Shown piece after piece: positions 27,812 to 37,563 of a stretch of 64,000 bases of DNA; the first letter of the stretch is position 1, and every line of letters begins with the position of its first letter. This DNA is from Gammaproteobacteria bacterium (lineage in GTDB: Bacteria > Pseudomonadota > Gammaproteobacteria > Pseudomonadales > Azotimanducaceae), in contig JAPOYV010000022.1 in the NCBI GenBank assembly GCA_026706385.1, positions 1 through 64,000 on the forward strand. The letters run 5' to 3'. The position numbers and the translations under genes were made by a program. The notes under the pieces are model-generated. The model was not told the DNA's origin. It ran no database searches and saw only the letters and a list, made by a program, of their open reading frames with translations.

Positions 27812-29155
27812 TTACTCTCCGAAAACGGCCGGAGGAACGACGGTTACGACTAGGCGTGCATAGCCGGACAGCGGCGGATCGCCGTCGTCGCGCACGGCCA
27901 GAAGGATGTGCACGGTCTCACGCGTCGACACTTGCGGCGCCGTAAAGGTCGCCTTGCCCGGACCCGACGGCACGAGTTCGACGCGGCCCCGGTACGTCCC
28001 CGCTTCCACGTAGTGCGACCAGTCGAAGTCCAACGCATCGCCATCCGGGTCGGTGGACTTCGAGGCATCGATGACGATCCGCTGCCCCGCATACAGGGTC
28101 AAGTCGAGGTCGGTGTCGACGTGCACATCGGGCGGGTGGTTCGCAGCGTCGAAATCGGCGCTTGCCGTCCAGTCCATGCGCGCCTGGAAGTCCGCGTTGG
28201 CATCGTCGATCCAGCGCCTGAGCGACGCCCTCGGATCACCGTTGTCGCGCGCATCCCGGTAGACGTTGGCAAGCCCCGCCACGCGCTCGTAGCGCCCGCC
28301 CCAGCCGCCGAAACCGGGGTGCTCGGCGTTGCGTAGCCCGTTCGGCAGAACGTAGAAGAACGCCGGCGAGTCGCCTTCGCTGACGTAGTCCTGCGGATAC
28401 AGGGCACCGAGCGGACCGTGGCCCGTCTTGACGTGGTCGCGGATGAAATCGAACGTGTCCCTCTGGCTATGGTAGTTCCAGGTGCCCGCGAAGGCGCCGC
28501 AATAGATCATCGTCACTCCGGGGTGGTGCGTCTCGATGTAATTGCCGGCGTCGTCCTGGTACCAGATGTTGAACATCACGGCCTTGGCGACCGCCCGCTC
28601 GTAGTCGTCCGGATGGTCCCGCTTGAGCTTGGCGAACGCCCGCGCGGCCGTATTCCCGCCACCCCAGGCCTGGATGTGGACGGGGGCCGGGTCGTCCTCG
28701 AGGAGAACTTCGACGATACGCTCGGAGCCTGGCGTGTCCGGCCAGTCTTCCGGGATGAGTTCCACGACCTCCCCGGGCCGCTGCGGCCGCCGACCGATGC
28801 CGGCGAGATGCGCTTCGTCCTCGTCGCCGACGAAGCTCACCGCGCGGATCTCGTCCGCCGTGGGACATCCCGAACGATGCGCGGCCAGGTTGGGGTAGAT
28901 CCGCTCGTAGGCGTCGAGTTGCCGCTCGTACCAGTCGTCGCCGCTATGTCCGCGGCGTTGGAACATGGAGTTGGTCTCGATGATCGCCTTGAGGTCGACA
29001 TCGCACGTGTAGAGAAGGAAACGGATCATCGAACTGCGGTCGTCGATCTCGCCGTCGGTCATGACGATGACGTTCGGCTTCGCCGGGTCGGCAAGCGCGG
29101 TCACCGCGGCGACCGCGAGGAGCGCGGCCAGTCCGGCGCGGCACCCTCGTACCAT
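27812..29155 (-). CDS. Secreted nucleoside-hydrolase-like protein (DUF1593/Sde182 type)
   Basis: Exported protein of about 447 residues. A signal peptide (MVRGCRAGLAALLAVAAVTALA) is followed by NVIVMTDGEIDDRSSMIRFLLYTCDVDLKAIIETNS, which resembles the nucleoside-hydrolase DxDxxDD region but with a different acidic layout, then IQAWGGGNTAARAFAKLK. The C-terminal part (about 350-447) is an Ig-like domain with DASKSTDPDGDALDFDWSHY. This matches proteins annotated as cellulose-binding Sde182 or DUF1593. A carbohydrate-related role is possible but not shown. The serine hydrolase gene is 7 bases upstream on the same strand. Confidence 0.78.
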   Translation of the reverse strand: MVRGCRAGLAALLAVAAVTALADPAKPNVIVMTDGEIDDRSSMIRFLLYTCDVDLKAIIETNSMFQRRGHSGDDWYERQLDAYERIYPNLAAHRSGCPTADEIRAVSFVGDEDEAHLAGIGRRPQRPGEVVELIPEDWPDTPGSERIVEVLLEDDPAPVHIQAWGGGNTAARAFAKLKRDHPDDYERAVAKAVMFNIWYQDDAGNYIETHHPGVTMIYCGAFAGTWNYHSQRDTFDFIRDHVKTGHGPLGALYPQDYVSEGDSPAFFYVLPNGLRNAEHPGFGGWGGRYERVAGLANVYRDARDNGDPRASLRRWIDDANADFQARMDWTASADFDAANHPPDVHVDTDLDLTLYAGQRIVIDASKSTDPDGDALDFDWSHYVEAGTYRGRVELVPSGPGKATFTAPQVSTRETVHILLAVRDDGDPPLSGYARLVVTVVPPAVFGE

Positions 29156-29162
29156 CGCCGGG

Positions 29163-30398
29163 TCAGTTCCGATCGATGGCGGCGTAGACCATGTTCTGCA
29201 GCGTCTGCTGGATCCAGCCAGGAGAACCGATGCGCTGCGGCATGAACACGGCGACCAGTTCCTGCGCGGGGTCCACCCAGAAGAACGTCCCCGCGGCGCC
29301 GCCCCAGTAGTACGAGCCGGGACTGCGGGCGTCGCGGCCCGCACCGGGCAGCACGACAGCGAAGCCAAGGCCGAAGCCCGCGCCACCGGCCGACGTGCCC
29401 TCGGGCAGCAGGTCGGTGGTCATCAGGTCCACCGTGGTGGGGCTCAGGATGCGCGCATCCTGCAGGCGTCCGCCGCCCTGCATCACGAGCGCGAAGCGCA
29501 GGTAGTCCTCCGCGGTCATGACCAGTCCCCCGCCCCCGGACAGGAATGTCACGTCGATGAACTCCGGATCCTCGCGGGGGCTGTCCTGGACGACGACTTC
29601 GCCGTCGTTGACGTAGTGGTCGGTGCCGAACCGGTCGACGACCTCGGGCGGCACGTCGAAGAAGCTGTCCCGCATCCCCAAGGGCTCGAAGAGCCGCTCG
29701 CGGAAGAACGCGTCCAGTGGCTTGCCGCTCACGCGCTCGACGAGATGGCCGAGCACGTCGCTCGAAAAACCGTAGTGCCAGCGTGAGCCGGGCTGGAACA
29801 GGAGCGGGATGTCGGCGAGCTTGGCGACGAGTTCGCGGGTGTCGCGGGTCAGGTAGTCCCAGTCGTCGATGAGCCGCGCTTCGCGGTACATGCGGTCGAC
29901 CGGCGTGTCGCCGTAGTAGCCGTAGGTCAAGCCCGAGGTGTGCATCAGGAGGTGCCGGGCCGTAACCGGGCCGGTCAAAGGCACGTTTTCTCCATCTACC
30001 AGCACGGTCAGGTCGCGCCACTCCGGAAAGTACCGCGTGACCGGGGCGTCGAGAAGCAGTTCGCCGTCCTCCACCAGCGTCATGGCGGCCACGCTGGTGA
30101 TGGGCTTGGTCATCGAGTAGACGCGCAGCAGCGAGTCGTCGCGCATCGGTGCGCCGGTCTCCACGTCCAGGACGCCTGTGCTGTGCTGGTACACGACCTG
30201 GCCGCGGCGCGCGATCATCGCGGTCATTCCGGGAAATTCCCGGGCGGCGACCAACGCGTCCATCTTCTGGGCCACGGCAGCAAGGCGCGCCGACGACATG
30301 CCAACGGACTCCGGCGCGGCGCGTGGAAGCTCGACGGCGGCGGCACTCGCCCCCGCCAACGAGCCCACCAGTACCAACCCGATTGCGGCCCGAGCCAT
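29163..30398 (-). CDS. Serine hydrolase, beta-lactamase class C family
   Basis: Exported protein of about 411 residues with a signal peptide (about 1-21). The catalytic S95-x-x-K98 is in VYSMTKPITS, a YGF-type second motif lies in RWHYGFSSDVLGHLVERVSGKPL, and the GGGGLVMTAEDYLRFALVM segment is typical of esterase/DD-peptidase-like class C proteins. Such proteins hydrolyse esters or peptides; true beta-lactamase activity should not be assumed. The start is ATG 30398. It is probably co-transcribed with the downstream nucleoside-hydrolase-like gene. Confidence 0.86.
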   Translation of the reverse strand: MARAAIGLVLVGSLAGASAAAVELPRAAPESVGMSSARLAAVAQKMDALVAAREFPGMTAMIARRGQVVYQHSTGVLDVETGAPMRDDSLLRVYSMTKPITSVAAMTLVEDGELLLDAPVTRYFPEWRDLTVLVDGENVPLTGPVTARHLLMHTSGLTYGYYGDTPVDRMYREARLIDDWDYLTRDTRELVAKLADIPLLFQPGSRWHYGFSSDVLGHLVERVSGKPLDAFFRERLFEPLGMRDSFFDVPPEVVDRFGTDHYVNDGEVVVQDSPREDPEFIDVTFLSGGGGLVMTAEDYLRFALVMQGGGRLQDARILSPTTVDLMTTDLLPEGTSAGGAGFGLGFAVVLPGAGRDARSPGSYYWGGAAGTFFWVDPAQELVAVFMPQRIGSPGWIQQTLQNMVYAAIDRN

Positions 30399-30483
30399 GA
30401 TCTCTCCCGATGCGAAAAACAGCCCCCATTCTAGCCGCGCCACGACCCGCCCCCTGGTCGGCCGGCGTTGCGATAATGGTGGC

Positions 30484-32364
30484 GTGGACTTCACCCAGCA
30501 GTTGAACCGAGCCGCCGCACTGGCCTCGTCCGGGCACGACACCGACGCCAAGGCCGCCGTGCAGCGCATTTTGGCTGCGAGTCCCGACGAGCCGAACGCG
30601 CTGCGCCTACTGGGCCTATTGCATGTGCGCGCCGGCGACCATAGGGCCGGCATCGGACGATTGGAGCGGGCGCTTGCCATCGCGCCGCGGTCCGTCGACG
30701 CCGGCCGCGACTTGGTCCGCGCCTGGCAGCGTTACGCCGACGTGCTCTTCGATGCCGGCCGCGCCGACGAAGCCCGTGACGCCCAACGCCAAGCCATCGG
30801 CTGCGACCCGTTTTTCGCCACCGTGCGCCGGGCCGCGCAGGCCTCCGCCGAGGGCCGGGCGCGCGACGCCGAAGCCGCCTACCGCGACATCCTGAAGGCG
30901 AACCCCGACCACGTGCATGCCCTCGTGGGCCTCGCCACCGTTGCGATCGACCGCAACGCCCCGGATGACGCGGACCGCCTCCTCGCCCGGGCCATGGCGG
31001 TATCGTCGAACATGAGCCACGTGCACCGCGCGCTGGCACGGCTCGCCATGAGCCGATCCCGCTATGACGAGGCGGAAGCCTCGGCCCTGCGTGCGACCAC
31101 GCTGAACCCGGAACAGGCGGAATGCTGGACCACGCTCGGCACCGTGCAGGCATGGGGTCTGAAGCAGGCCGAGGCAGTCGAGTCCTTCGAACGCGCGCTC
31201 GCGATCGACCCGAAGGCGGCGCGGGTAAAGCTCTCGCTCGGCCACGTCCACAAGGCCCTCGGCAACGCCGACGCGAGCATCGACGCCTACCACGGCGCCG
31301 TGGCCGCGAATCCGGCACTCGGCGAGGCGTGGTGGAGTCTCGCGGACCTCAAGACCTATCGGTTCGGCGACGACGAGGTCGAAGCGATGCAGGCCACGCT
31401 GGACCAAGCCGACTTGACGAGCCGCGACCGAGCCGCCACGCACTTTGCACTCGGCAAGGCGTTCGAGGATCGCGGCGTCGCGAACACGGCCTTCGACCAC
31501 TACGATAAGGGCAACGATCTGCGCCGGCGCCAAGAGGCGTTCAAGACGGACCGCTTCGTCGAGCAGTGCGCCAGGTTGCGTGATGCGTTCGCGTCGGTAG
31601 CGGCGACCCCACCTTCCACGACGGCCCGTCCGCGGCCGGTTTTCGTCATCGGCCTGCCCCGCTCGGGATCAACGCTCGTCGACCAGATCCTGTCGTCCCA
31701 CAGCCGCGTCCAAGGCACGATGGAGTTGCCCCACGTGCTCGGCTATGTCCGCGAACTCGAGCGCGGTCCTGACGGGTACCCCGGTTGCGTCGCGCGCATG
31801 ACGCCGAGCGACCTGGCGGACCTCGGCGAGCGGTATCTCGAGGAGACCGCCGCCTACCGCGGTGACGCCGCCTACTTCGTGGACAAGATGCCCAACAATT
31901 TCCTACACGTGGGCCTGATTGCCGCAATGTTGCCGGAAGCGATCTTCGTCGACAGCCGGCGCCACCCGATGGCGTGCTGCTTCAGCATCTACAAGCAGAA
32001 CTTCGCCCGGGGCCAAGTCTTCGGCTACGGCCTCGACACCTTGGCGGTCTACTACCGCAACTACCTGACCCTGATGCGCCACTGGCAGGGGGTGTTGCCC
32101 GGTCGCGTGCACCGCGTCATCTACGAGCGCCTGGTCGACGACACCGAGGTGGAGACCCGCCGTCTCTTGGCCCACTGCGACCTCGACTTCGAGCCCGGCT
32201 GCCTGCGCTTTTTCGAATCCGACCGGGTCGTTCGCACCGCGAGCGCCGAACAGGTTCGGCAGCCCATCTACCAAAGCGGCAAGTCGCAATGGCGCCAATT
32301 CGAGACCCAGTTGGCCCCGCTTGCCCAGGCGCTCGGCGACGCCTTGGACACCTGGGACGCTTGA
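30484..32364 (+). CDS. TPR-repeat sulfotransferase
   Basis: Two-part protein of about 626 residues. The first ~350 residues are TPR repeats (for example WTTLGTVQAWGLKQAEAVESFERALAIDPK and LSLGHVHKALGNADASIDAYHGAVAANPALGEAWW). The C-terminal half is a sulfotransferase whose PAPS-binding loop GLPRSGSTLVDQILSSH begins at about residue 390, with a later KMPNNFLHVGLIAAMLPEA and DSRRHPMACCFSIYKQNF. It would transfer sulfate from PAPS to an unknown acceptor, with the TPRs recruiting the partner. Translation starts at GTG 30484. It is divergent from the serine hydrolase. Confidence 0.86.
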   Translation: MDFTQQLNRAAALASSGHDTDAKAAVQRILAASPDEPNALRLLGLLHVRAGDHRAGIGRLERALAIAPRSVDAGRDLVRAWQRYADVLFDAGRADEARDAQRQAIGCDPFFATVRRAAQASAEGRARDAEAAYRDILKANPDHVHALVGLATVAIDRNAPDDADRLLARAMAVSSNMSHVHRALARLAMSRSRYDEAEASALRATTLNPEQAECWTTLGTVQAWGLKQAEAVESFERALAIDPKAARVKLSLGHVHKALGNADASIDAYHGAVAANPALGEAWWSLADLKTYRFGDDEVEAMQATLDQADLTSRDRAATHFALGKAFEDRGVANTAFDHYDKGNDLRRRQEAFKTDRFVEQCARLRDAFASVAATPPSTTARPRPVFVIGLPRSGSTLVDQILSSHSRVQGTMELPHVLGYVRELERGPDGYPGCVARMTPSDLADLGERYLEETAAYRGDAAYFVDKMPNNFLHVGLIAAMLPEAIFVDSRRHPMACCFSIYKQNFARGQVFGYGLDTLAVYYRNYLTLMRHWQGVLPGRVHRVIYERLVDDTEVETRRLLAHCDLDFEPGCLRFFESDRVVRTASAEQVRQPIYQSGKSQWRQFETQLAPLAQALGDALDTWDA

Positions 32365-32439
32365 CCGCCTGCAATCAGGGGCTTCCCTTTGCGTCTCCTG
32401 CGGGGTAGGTTTCCGGCACCGCGAGTGGAGTAGTCCTTC

Positions 32440-34809
32440 ATGGCCAAGACGGATCGGTCGCAAGCGGCCACGTTCACAAAGACCAAGCTCGCCGCAGCGG
32501 TCGCCGCCGCCTCGGGCCTGGCGGTGCCGGTTCCGGTGGCCGCGCAGGAATCCCCAGGCGCCTCTCCCGCCATCGAGGAGGTGATCGTCACCGCCCGCAA
32601 GCGGGAGGCCAACATCCAGGACACGCCGGTCAGCATCCAGGCTTTCACGGCGGACGATCTCGACCGCTTGGACCTCGACCGCTTCGAGGACTTCGCCGAC
32701 CAGTCGCCTTCCATCTCCTACGTCAGCGCCGGGCCGGGCACCCAGTTGATGCACATCCGCGGGGTCTCCGACGGCGGCATTCCGCACGTATTCCGAACCA
32801 ACGACGCCACCACCAGCTTCTACTTGGACGAACAACCGGTCAACGGCCGCAGCGGCGGGGCCCCGGACCTGCACCTCTACGACATCGAGCGCATCGAGGT
32901 GCTGCGCGGCCCGGAGGGCACCTACTACGGCGCGAGTTCGGTCTCCGGCACCGTGCGCATCATCACCAACAAGCCCGACCCCGAAGCCAGGAGCTACGGC
33001 TTGGATCTGAGCGGCGGCTCGATCGCCCACGGCGACACCGCCTACACCGCCGAAGCGTTCGCGAACCTGCCGCTGTCCGACCGCGCGGCGGTCCGCGGCG
33101 TGTTCTGGCACGACAAGTCGAACGGCTTCGTCGACAACCTGCACACCGACTTCACCTACACCAACGGCGTCACCGTCAACAATCGACGTTGGGCCGGCGA
33201 GGACTACAACGAGGAGGAGACCACGGGCGCTCGCGGTTCCCTGCTCGTGGATCTGAACGACTCCTGGCAGATCGTCGCTTCCGCCATGACGCAGACCACC
33301 GACACCGTGGGCGCCTGGGATCACGACCCGACGCGGCGGGGCGACCTCGAGGTAGTGCGTCGTGGACCGGAGTACACCAACCTCGACTTCTCGCAGTTGG
33401 CCTTCACGCTGACCGGAGAAACGGACATCGGCGACCTGGTCTACGCGACGAGCTACTTCGAACGCGACGACCTGGCCGTCAACGACTACTCGGACTACGT
33501 CGAGTACGCCTCGTTCGGCAGTTGGATTCAGCAGCACGCCTGCGAGAACTACTACTGGTACGGCTTCAGCGGCTGCGCCGATCCGAGCATCTTCTTCGAG
33601 AGCGAAGCCAACGCCAGCCGCTGGTCTCACGAGTTGCGCTTCGCGACCACGGGCGAGGGACGCCTGAACTGGATCGCGGGCGCGTACTACGAACAAGGCC
33701 GCTACGACGGGTACCTGTTCTGGGAGATGCCCGGCATAAACTTCGCCAACGGTCCGGCCGGGTTCTACTCCGATGGCGCGGGCGTCACCCCGCTGCCCCT
33801 CGAATGGTGGAGCTGCCCGGGGTGGAAAGGCACCAACTCCTACGCAGCGGCCTTCGGCGACGTGTCCTGGGACTTCACCGACCGGCTCACGGGAGCCATC
33901 GGCATGCGCGTCTTCCGCGCCGACGACGGCGAAGGCAGCGGCTGGTCGTGCGGTTATCCGTGGGAAGAGAAGGTCTACAACGCCGACCAGGAGGGCGAAT
34001 CCGATACCGACCAGACATTGAAGGCCAGCATCCAGTACGACGTCTCCGCGGACCTGCTGGTCTACGCCTCGTACGGCGAGGGCTTCCGACGCGGCGGCCG
34101 CAACCCCAACGTCACCCATGACGAAGTGCCGGAGTTCTACGAGTCCGACTTCACGAATTCATACGAGGTCGGCTGGAAGGCGACGCTGGCCGACGGCCGC
34201 CTCGTCGTCAACGGCGCCGCCTACCACATCGCCTGGGACAACTTCCAGACGGTGCTCTACGACCTCTTGACGGTGCCGTTCAACTTTCGCCGCAACGTCG
34301 AGGGCGCGACCGTCACAGGGCTCGAGGTGGACATGATCGCGCGGCTCAACGAGAACTGGTTCTTGACCGGCGGGCTGGCCCGGAACAACGCCGAGCTGGT
34401 CGGCGATTTCGCGACGATCGCGCGCGAGCCGCGCTTCGTCTACGCCGAGCAGGGACGGCGCCTCGCGCACACGCCCGAGTGGTCCGCCGCACTTGGGCTC
34501 CGGTACGACCAGACGCTTGCCACCGGCACCAACATCTACGGTCAGTTCAACTGGTCCTTCACCGATGAACGCTGGAACCTCCTGGCGCGGCAGAGCGAGC
34601 AGCCGCCGGTCGTCATGGACGCCTATTCGCTCGTCCACCTGCGTGCCGGCGCAGATTTCCGGGACGGTGCGTGGGGCTTGGAGGCGTACGTGACCAACGC
34701 CACCGACGAACGGGCGCAGATCTTCCAGAACTCCGGCTACTACGATTCGCGGATCACCACGAATCAGCCGCGCACCATCGGCTTGCGGCTGAAGGTCCGC
34801 TCGCGCTAG
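32440..34809 (+). CDS. TonB-dependent outer-membrane receptor
   Basis: 789-residue receptor. A signal region ends in VAAQ (about 1-36), followed by a TonB-box-like IEEVIVTARKREANIQDTPVS, a plug domain with IERIEVLRGPEGTYYGASSVSGTVRIITNKP, and a long beta-barrel ending in LRLKVRSR. The sequence style (VTARKR...QDTPVSIQAF) is that of receptors often linked to siderophores or organic nutrients in marine gammaproteobacteria; the ligand is unknown. The barrel contains several cysteines (ACENYYWYGFSGC, WWSCPGW). An EthD protein gene follows after about 33 bases. Confidence 0.92.
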   Translation: MAKTDRSQAATFTKTKLAAAVAAASGLAVPVPVAAQESPGASPAIEEVIVTARKREANIQDTPVSIQAFTADDLDRLDLDRFEDFADQSPSISYVSAGPGTQLMHIRGVSDGGIPHVFRTNDATTSFYLDEQPVNGRSGGAPDLHLYDIERIEVLRGPEGTYYGASSVSGTVRIITNKPDPEARSYGLDLSGGSIAHGDTAYTAEAFANLPLSDRAAVRGVFWHDKSNGFVDNLHTDFTYTNGVTVNNRRWAGEDYNEEETTGARGSLLVDLNDSWQIVASAMTQTTDTVGAWDHDPTRRGDLEVVRRGPEYTNLDFSQLAFTLTGETDIGDLVYATSYFERDDLAVNDYSDYVEYASFGSWIQQHACENYYWYGFSGCADPSIFFESEANASRWSHELRFATTGEGRLNWIAGAYYEQGRYDGYLFWEMPGINFANGPAGFYSDGAGVTPLPLEWWSCPGWKGTNSYAAAFGDVSWDFTDRLTGAIGMRVFRADDGEGSGWSCGYPWEEKVYNADQEGESDTDQTLKASIQYDVSADLLVYASYGEGFRRGGRNPNVTHDEVPEFYESDFTNSYEVGWKATLADGRLVVNGAAYHIAWDNFQTVLYDLLTVPFNFRRNVEGATVTGLEVDMIARLNENWFLTGGLARNNAELVGDFATIAREPRFVYAEQGRRLAHTPEWSAALGLRYDQTLATGTNIYGQFNWSFTDERWNLLARQSEQPPVVMDAYSLVHLRAGADFRDGAWGLEAYVTNATDERAQIFQNSGYYDSRITTNQPRTIGLRLKVRSR

Positions 34810-34842
34810 CGGGGCCAAGGGAACCACGCAAGGAGATTCGAC

Positions 34843-35502
34843 TTGCTGAAGCAGGTGACGATCTTCAGGAAGCGCCCTGAGCTGTCCGCGGACGCGTTCG
34901 AGGCGCATTGGCGCACCCGGCACGCCGAGGTCGTATGCGAGTTGCCTGGCCTGCGGCGCTACGTGCAGAACCACATGGTCGCCCCAGGTGGCGAGCGGGA
35001 CGGCATCGCCGAAGTGTGGTTCGACGACATCGCCGCCATGCGTGCCAACGCCGGCCACCCGGCGCTCGAGGCCATCCGAGCCGATGAGCGCAACTTCATC
35101 GACGTGGACACCATGGAAGCGATCATCGCCGAACCCGCGACCGTCATCGACGGCGTAGCCGTCGGCGCCAAGCTCATCGTGCTCGTCAAGCGCAACCCGT
35201 CGGTCGAGCCCGAGCGCTTTCACCGCGCCTGGCGGGACGAGGTCGGCGGCGCGATGGCGGCGCTCGCCGACGAGCCGCACGCGCCGACGCGCTACGAGCA
35301 GGATCACACTCGAGCCGGCGGCTACCGCAATGGTCGCGAACCGGCCTTCGACGGCACGGCGAGCCTTTGGTTTCCGGACCAGGACGCGGCGGGCGCATTC
35401 TTCACCTCGCCGGGCTTCGCGACCGTGGCCACGGCCGAACGCGACTTGATGAACCCGGCCGGAATCCAAGCGCTTTGGGTTGACCCGGTGACCATCCGCT
35501 GA
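34843..35502 (+). CDS. EthD-domain protein, two tandem copies
   Basis: 219-residue protein of the dimeric alpha/beta-barrel EthD class, with two copies of the fold. Copy one is KQVTIFRKRPELSADAFEAHWRTRHAEVVCELPGLRRYVQNH and copy two is KLIVLVKRNPSVEPERFHRAWRDEVGGAMAAL. Relatives act as accessory proteins or small enzymes in catabolic pathways. The start is TTG 34843, supported by an AGGAG ribosome-binding site at 34831-34835. It probably shares a transcript with the TonB receptor upstream and lies 8 bases before the Uma2 gene. Confidence 0.78.
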   Translation: MLKQVTIFRKRPELSADAFEAHWRTRHAEVVCELPGLRRYVQNHMVAPGGERDGIAEVWFDDIAAMRANAGHPALEAIRADERNFIDVDTMEAIIAEPATVIDGVAVGAKLIVLVKRNPSVEPERFHRAWRDEVGGAMAALADEPHAPTRYEQDHTRAGGYRNGREPAFDGTASLWFPDQDAAGAFFTSPGFATVATAERDLMNPAGIQALWVDPVTIR

Positions 35503-35510
35503 CGAAGCCG

Positions 35511-36176
35511 ATGACCACCATGAAGCACTCGGCCGATGCACGCACCAAGCGGTCGAGACAACCTGGTTTGCCGCTGTCCGTGATCCACGCCGACGCGCTC
35601 TACAAGCCTGTGCCGCCGGTCAGCCTTGACGACGAAGGCTACATCTGCAGGGACGGTCGCGTGTCGGAAAGCACCCGCCACGGCAGGTGGCTGAACTACG
35701 CGGTGAACGCGGCCGGCGTCGTGCTTGAGCACATGCCCGATGCACTCGTCGCCTACGACCTGGCTGTCCTTTTCGAGGAAGGCAACCCGCGGGCCCTCGT
35801 AAGTCCGGACGTCGTCGTGGCCTTGAACGCGGGACGCCAAGACCGCGGGTCCTACAAGCTGTGGAAGGAGACGGGGCCGCCCGACCTCGTGCTCGAGGCG
35901 CTTTCGGAACGGACGTGGCGCCGCGACCTGCGCATCAAGCCAAGCTTGTTCGAGGATCTCGGCGTACGCGAGTACTGGATCATCGACCCGATCCAAAAGC
36001 TGGCCGAACCGATCATGGGCCGTCGCCTCCGGGATGGGCGTTACGAGCCCATTCCCAAAGCGCTGACAGGCGGTTGGATCAGCGACGTTCTTGGCGCGGA
36101 GCTCTTGATCGACAGCGGGGAGTTCCGCTTGCGCGACCTCGAAGCCGACCAACCGTTCCCGACTTCAAGGGCTTGA
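35511..36176 (+). CDS. Uma2 family endonuclease-fold protein, truncated by a frameshift
   Basis: 221 residues with the Uma2 core: SPDVVVALNAG, then PPDLVLEALSERTWRRDLRIKPSLFEDLGVREYWIIDP, giving the D...ExK-type active site of the PD-(D/E)XK fold. The expected ending, FRLRD followed by a charged coiled coil, breaks at about 36150: this frame ends at 36176 (PFPTSRA) while the coiled coil continues in another frame to 36262. The product may therefore be a shortened protein, or the gene may be intact with a sequencing error. The function of the family is unknown. Confidence 0.75.
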   Translation: MTTMKHSADARTKRSRQPGLPLSVIHADALYKPVPPVSLDDEGYICRDGRVSESTRHGRWLNYAVNAAGVVLEHMPDALVAYDLAVLFEEGNPRALVSPDVVVALNAGRQDRGSYKLWKETGPPDLVLEALSERTWRRDLRIKPSLFEDLGVREYWIIDPIQKLAEPIMGRRLRDGRYEPIPKALTGGWISDVLGAELLIDSGEFRLRDLEADQPFPTSRA

Positions 36177-36262
36177 CGCGCCTGCACGCCGAGGCGGAGC
36201 AGGCCCGCTCCGAGGCGGAGCGGCGGATTGCCGAGTTGGAGGCGAAGCTCCGAGACCGCTAG
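36150..36262 (+). pseudogene. Out-of-frame coiled-coil tail of the Uma2 gene
   Basis: In the frame one base back from the Uma2 reading frame, the sequence encodes PDFKGLTRLHAEAEQARSEA and ends AELEAKLRDR before a TAG at 36260-36262. Acidic/basic coiled-coil endings like this are the usual C-terminus of Uma2 proteins. One base lost (or two gained) near 36150 would restore a single gene of about 250 residues. Confidence 0.7.
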
Positions 36263-36274
36263 GAACGGAACCGC

Positions 36275-36904
36275 TCAAGCCGCGAGCAGCCCTTCCCTCA
36301 CGACGAACTCGCTGACGACGGACAGCCCGTCCCCGGCCTTCAGATTCGCCATCACGAACGGCGCGCCGGCGCGCATCCGCTCGGTGTCGCGGGCCATTAC
36401 CTCGAGGGAAGCACCGACATAGGGTGCCAAGTCGACCTTGTTCACCACGAGCAGGTCCGAGCGTGTGATGCCCGGGCCGCCTTTGCGCGGCAGCTTCTCG
36501 CCCGCCCCGACATCGATGATGTAGATGGTGAGGTCGACCAGTTCCGGGCTGAATGTCGCCGCCAGGTTGTCGCCACCCGACTCCACGATGACCATGTCCA
36601 AACCGGGGAAGCGCCGCTCGAGATCGGCGATGGCGGCGAGGTTCATCGAGGCGTCCTCGCGAATTGCGGTGTGCGGGCAGCCGCCGGTTTCGACCGCGAC
36701 GATGCGATCTTCCGGCAAGGCCTGCGAGCGCAGCAGGATCTCGGCGTCTTCGCGCGTATAGATGTCGTTGGTCACCACCGCGATTCCGTAACGGCCCCGC
36801 AACGACCGGCACAAGCCCTCGACCAGGGTGGTCTTTCCGGCACCCACCGGCCCGCCGATGCCGACCCGGAGCGCATGGTTCGGCGCCTGCTGCGAATCAC
36901 TCAT
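36275..36904 (-). CDS. ureG: Urease accessory GTPase UreG
   Basis: 209-residue GTPase that delivers nickel to apo-urease. The P-loop [10 protein letters not shown] is at about 17-26, the metal-binding C76-P-H78 motif lies in [30 protein letters not shown] is present, and NKVD gives the guanine specificity. No long N-terminal histidine stretch is present. It is the last gene of the porin-urt-ure operon, and its ATG overlaps the ureF stop. Confidence 0.96.
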   Translation of the reverse strand: MSDSQQAPNHALRVGIGGPVGAGKTTLVEGLCRSLRGRYGIAVVTNDIYTREDAEILLRSQALPEDRIVAVETGGCPHTAIREDASMNLAAIADLERRFPGLDMVIVESGGDNLAATFSPELVDLTIYIIDVGAGEKLPRKGGPGITRSDLLVVNKVDLAPYVGASLEVMARDTERMRAGAPFVMANLKAGDGLSVVSEFVVREGLLAA

Positions 36905-37563
36905 GAGCGGTACAACCGCGTGTGGCGAGTCTCGTGCAGGGCGCTGGCGATGGCGAGGCCGGGGCTCGCTAACCCGATCTCGTCGTCCGCGACCGCCAAC
37001 GCGTGCTCGACCACGGCGTCGAGCGATGCGCCAAGCTCACGCAGCATGCGCTGTCCGGCGCTGTGACCCAATGGGATGAGCTTGACTGCGCAAGCGACCT
37101 GGTTCTCGCACCAAGCCCATGCGAAGCCTGCAAGCGTGTCGCGCGCACCCAGCGAGGCGTTGAACGCAGCGACGCCAAAGGCCGCCGGGTAGCCAAGCCG
37201 CTGACCGTCCGGCGATCGTTCGCCGAGTTCGCCCAAGAGCGCGACCAGCGCCGCACCCATGTTGCGCTCTTCGGCACGCTGTTCGCTGGTTTCCCGGCAA
37301 GCGCGACACAGCGCATCCCAGCGCCGCAGTGCCGCGACGTCGCCGTCACGCCAGGCGGTGCGGGCCCGCGCGACCACCGGCAGGTCGAGATTGGCGATCG
37401 ACCGGCCGAGCAAACCGTGTATCCACGCCAGCGCGGTGCCTTCGTCGGATACCCAGCCGGCGCCGACCGCCTCCTCCAGCCCTTGCGAGTGGTGGTACGC
37501 CCCCACGGGTGACAAGGGACTGATCAGCTGCCACAGGCGGACCTTCTCAGTGGGCGTGGCCAT
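36901..37563 (-). CDS. ureF: Urease accessory protein UreF
   Basis: 220-residue helical protein that forms the UreD-UreF-UreG nickel-insertion complex on the urease apoprotein. [19 protein letters not shown] near the N-terminus and the later [28 protein letters not shown] are family hallmarks. The start at ATG 37563 overlaps the 3' end of ureE by 17 bases, and its TGA overlaps the ureG ATG. Confidence 0.94.
   Translation of the reverse strand: MATPTEKVRLWQLISPLSPVGAYHHSQGLEEAVGAGWVSDEGTALAWIHGLLGRSIANLDLPVVARARTAWRDGDVAALRRWDALCRACRETSEQRAEERNMGAALVALLGELGERSPDGQRLGYPAAFGVAAFNASLGARDTLAGFAWAWCENQVACAVKLIPLGHSAGQRMLRELGASLDAVVEHALAVADDEIGLASPGLAIASALHETRHTRLYRS

Noticed and set aside
29163..30398. 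The serine hydrolase as an antibiotic-resistance beta-lactamase
   Set aside because: Only the SxxK and general class C fold are visible. The family is mostly esterases and peptidases, and there is no resistance context.
30466..30484. GATAAT just before the sulfotransferase GTG as a leaderless promoter
   Set aside because: No -35-like hexamer was found at a proper distance, so the match could easily be chance.
31903..34119. A 738-codon frame antisense to the TonB receptor
   Set aside because: Low-complexity Val/Gly/Asp-rich shadow of the receptor gene on the other strand.
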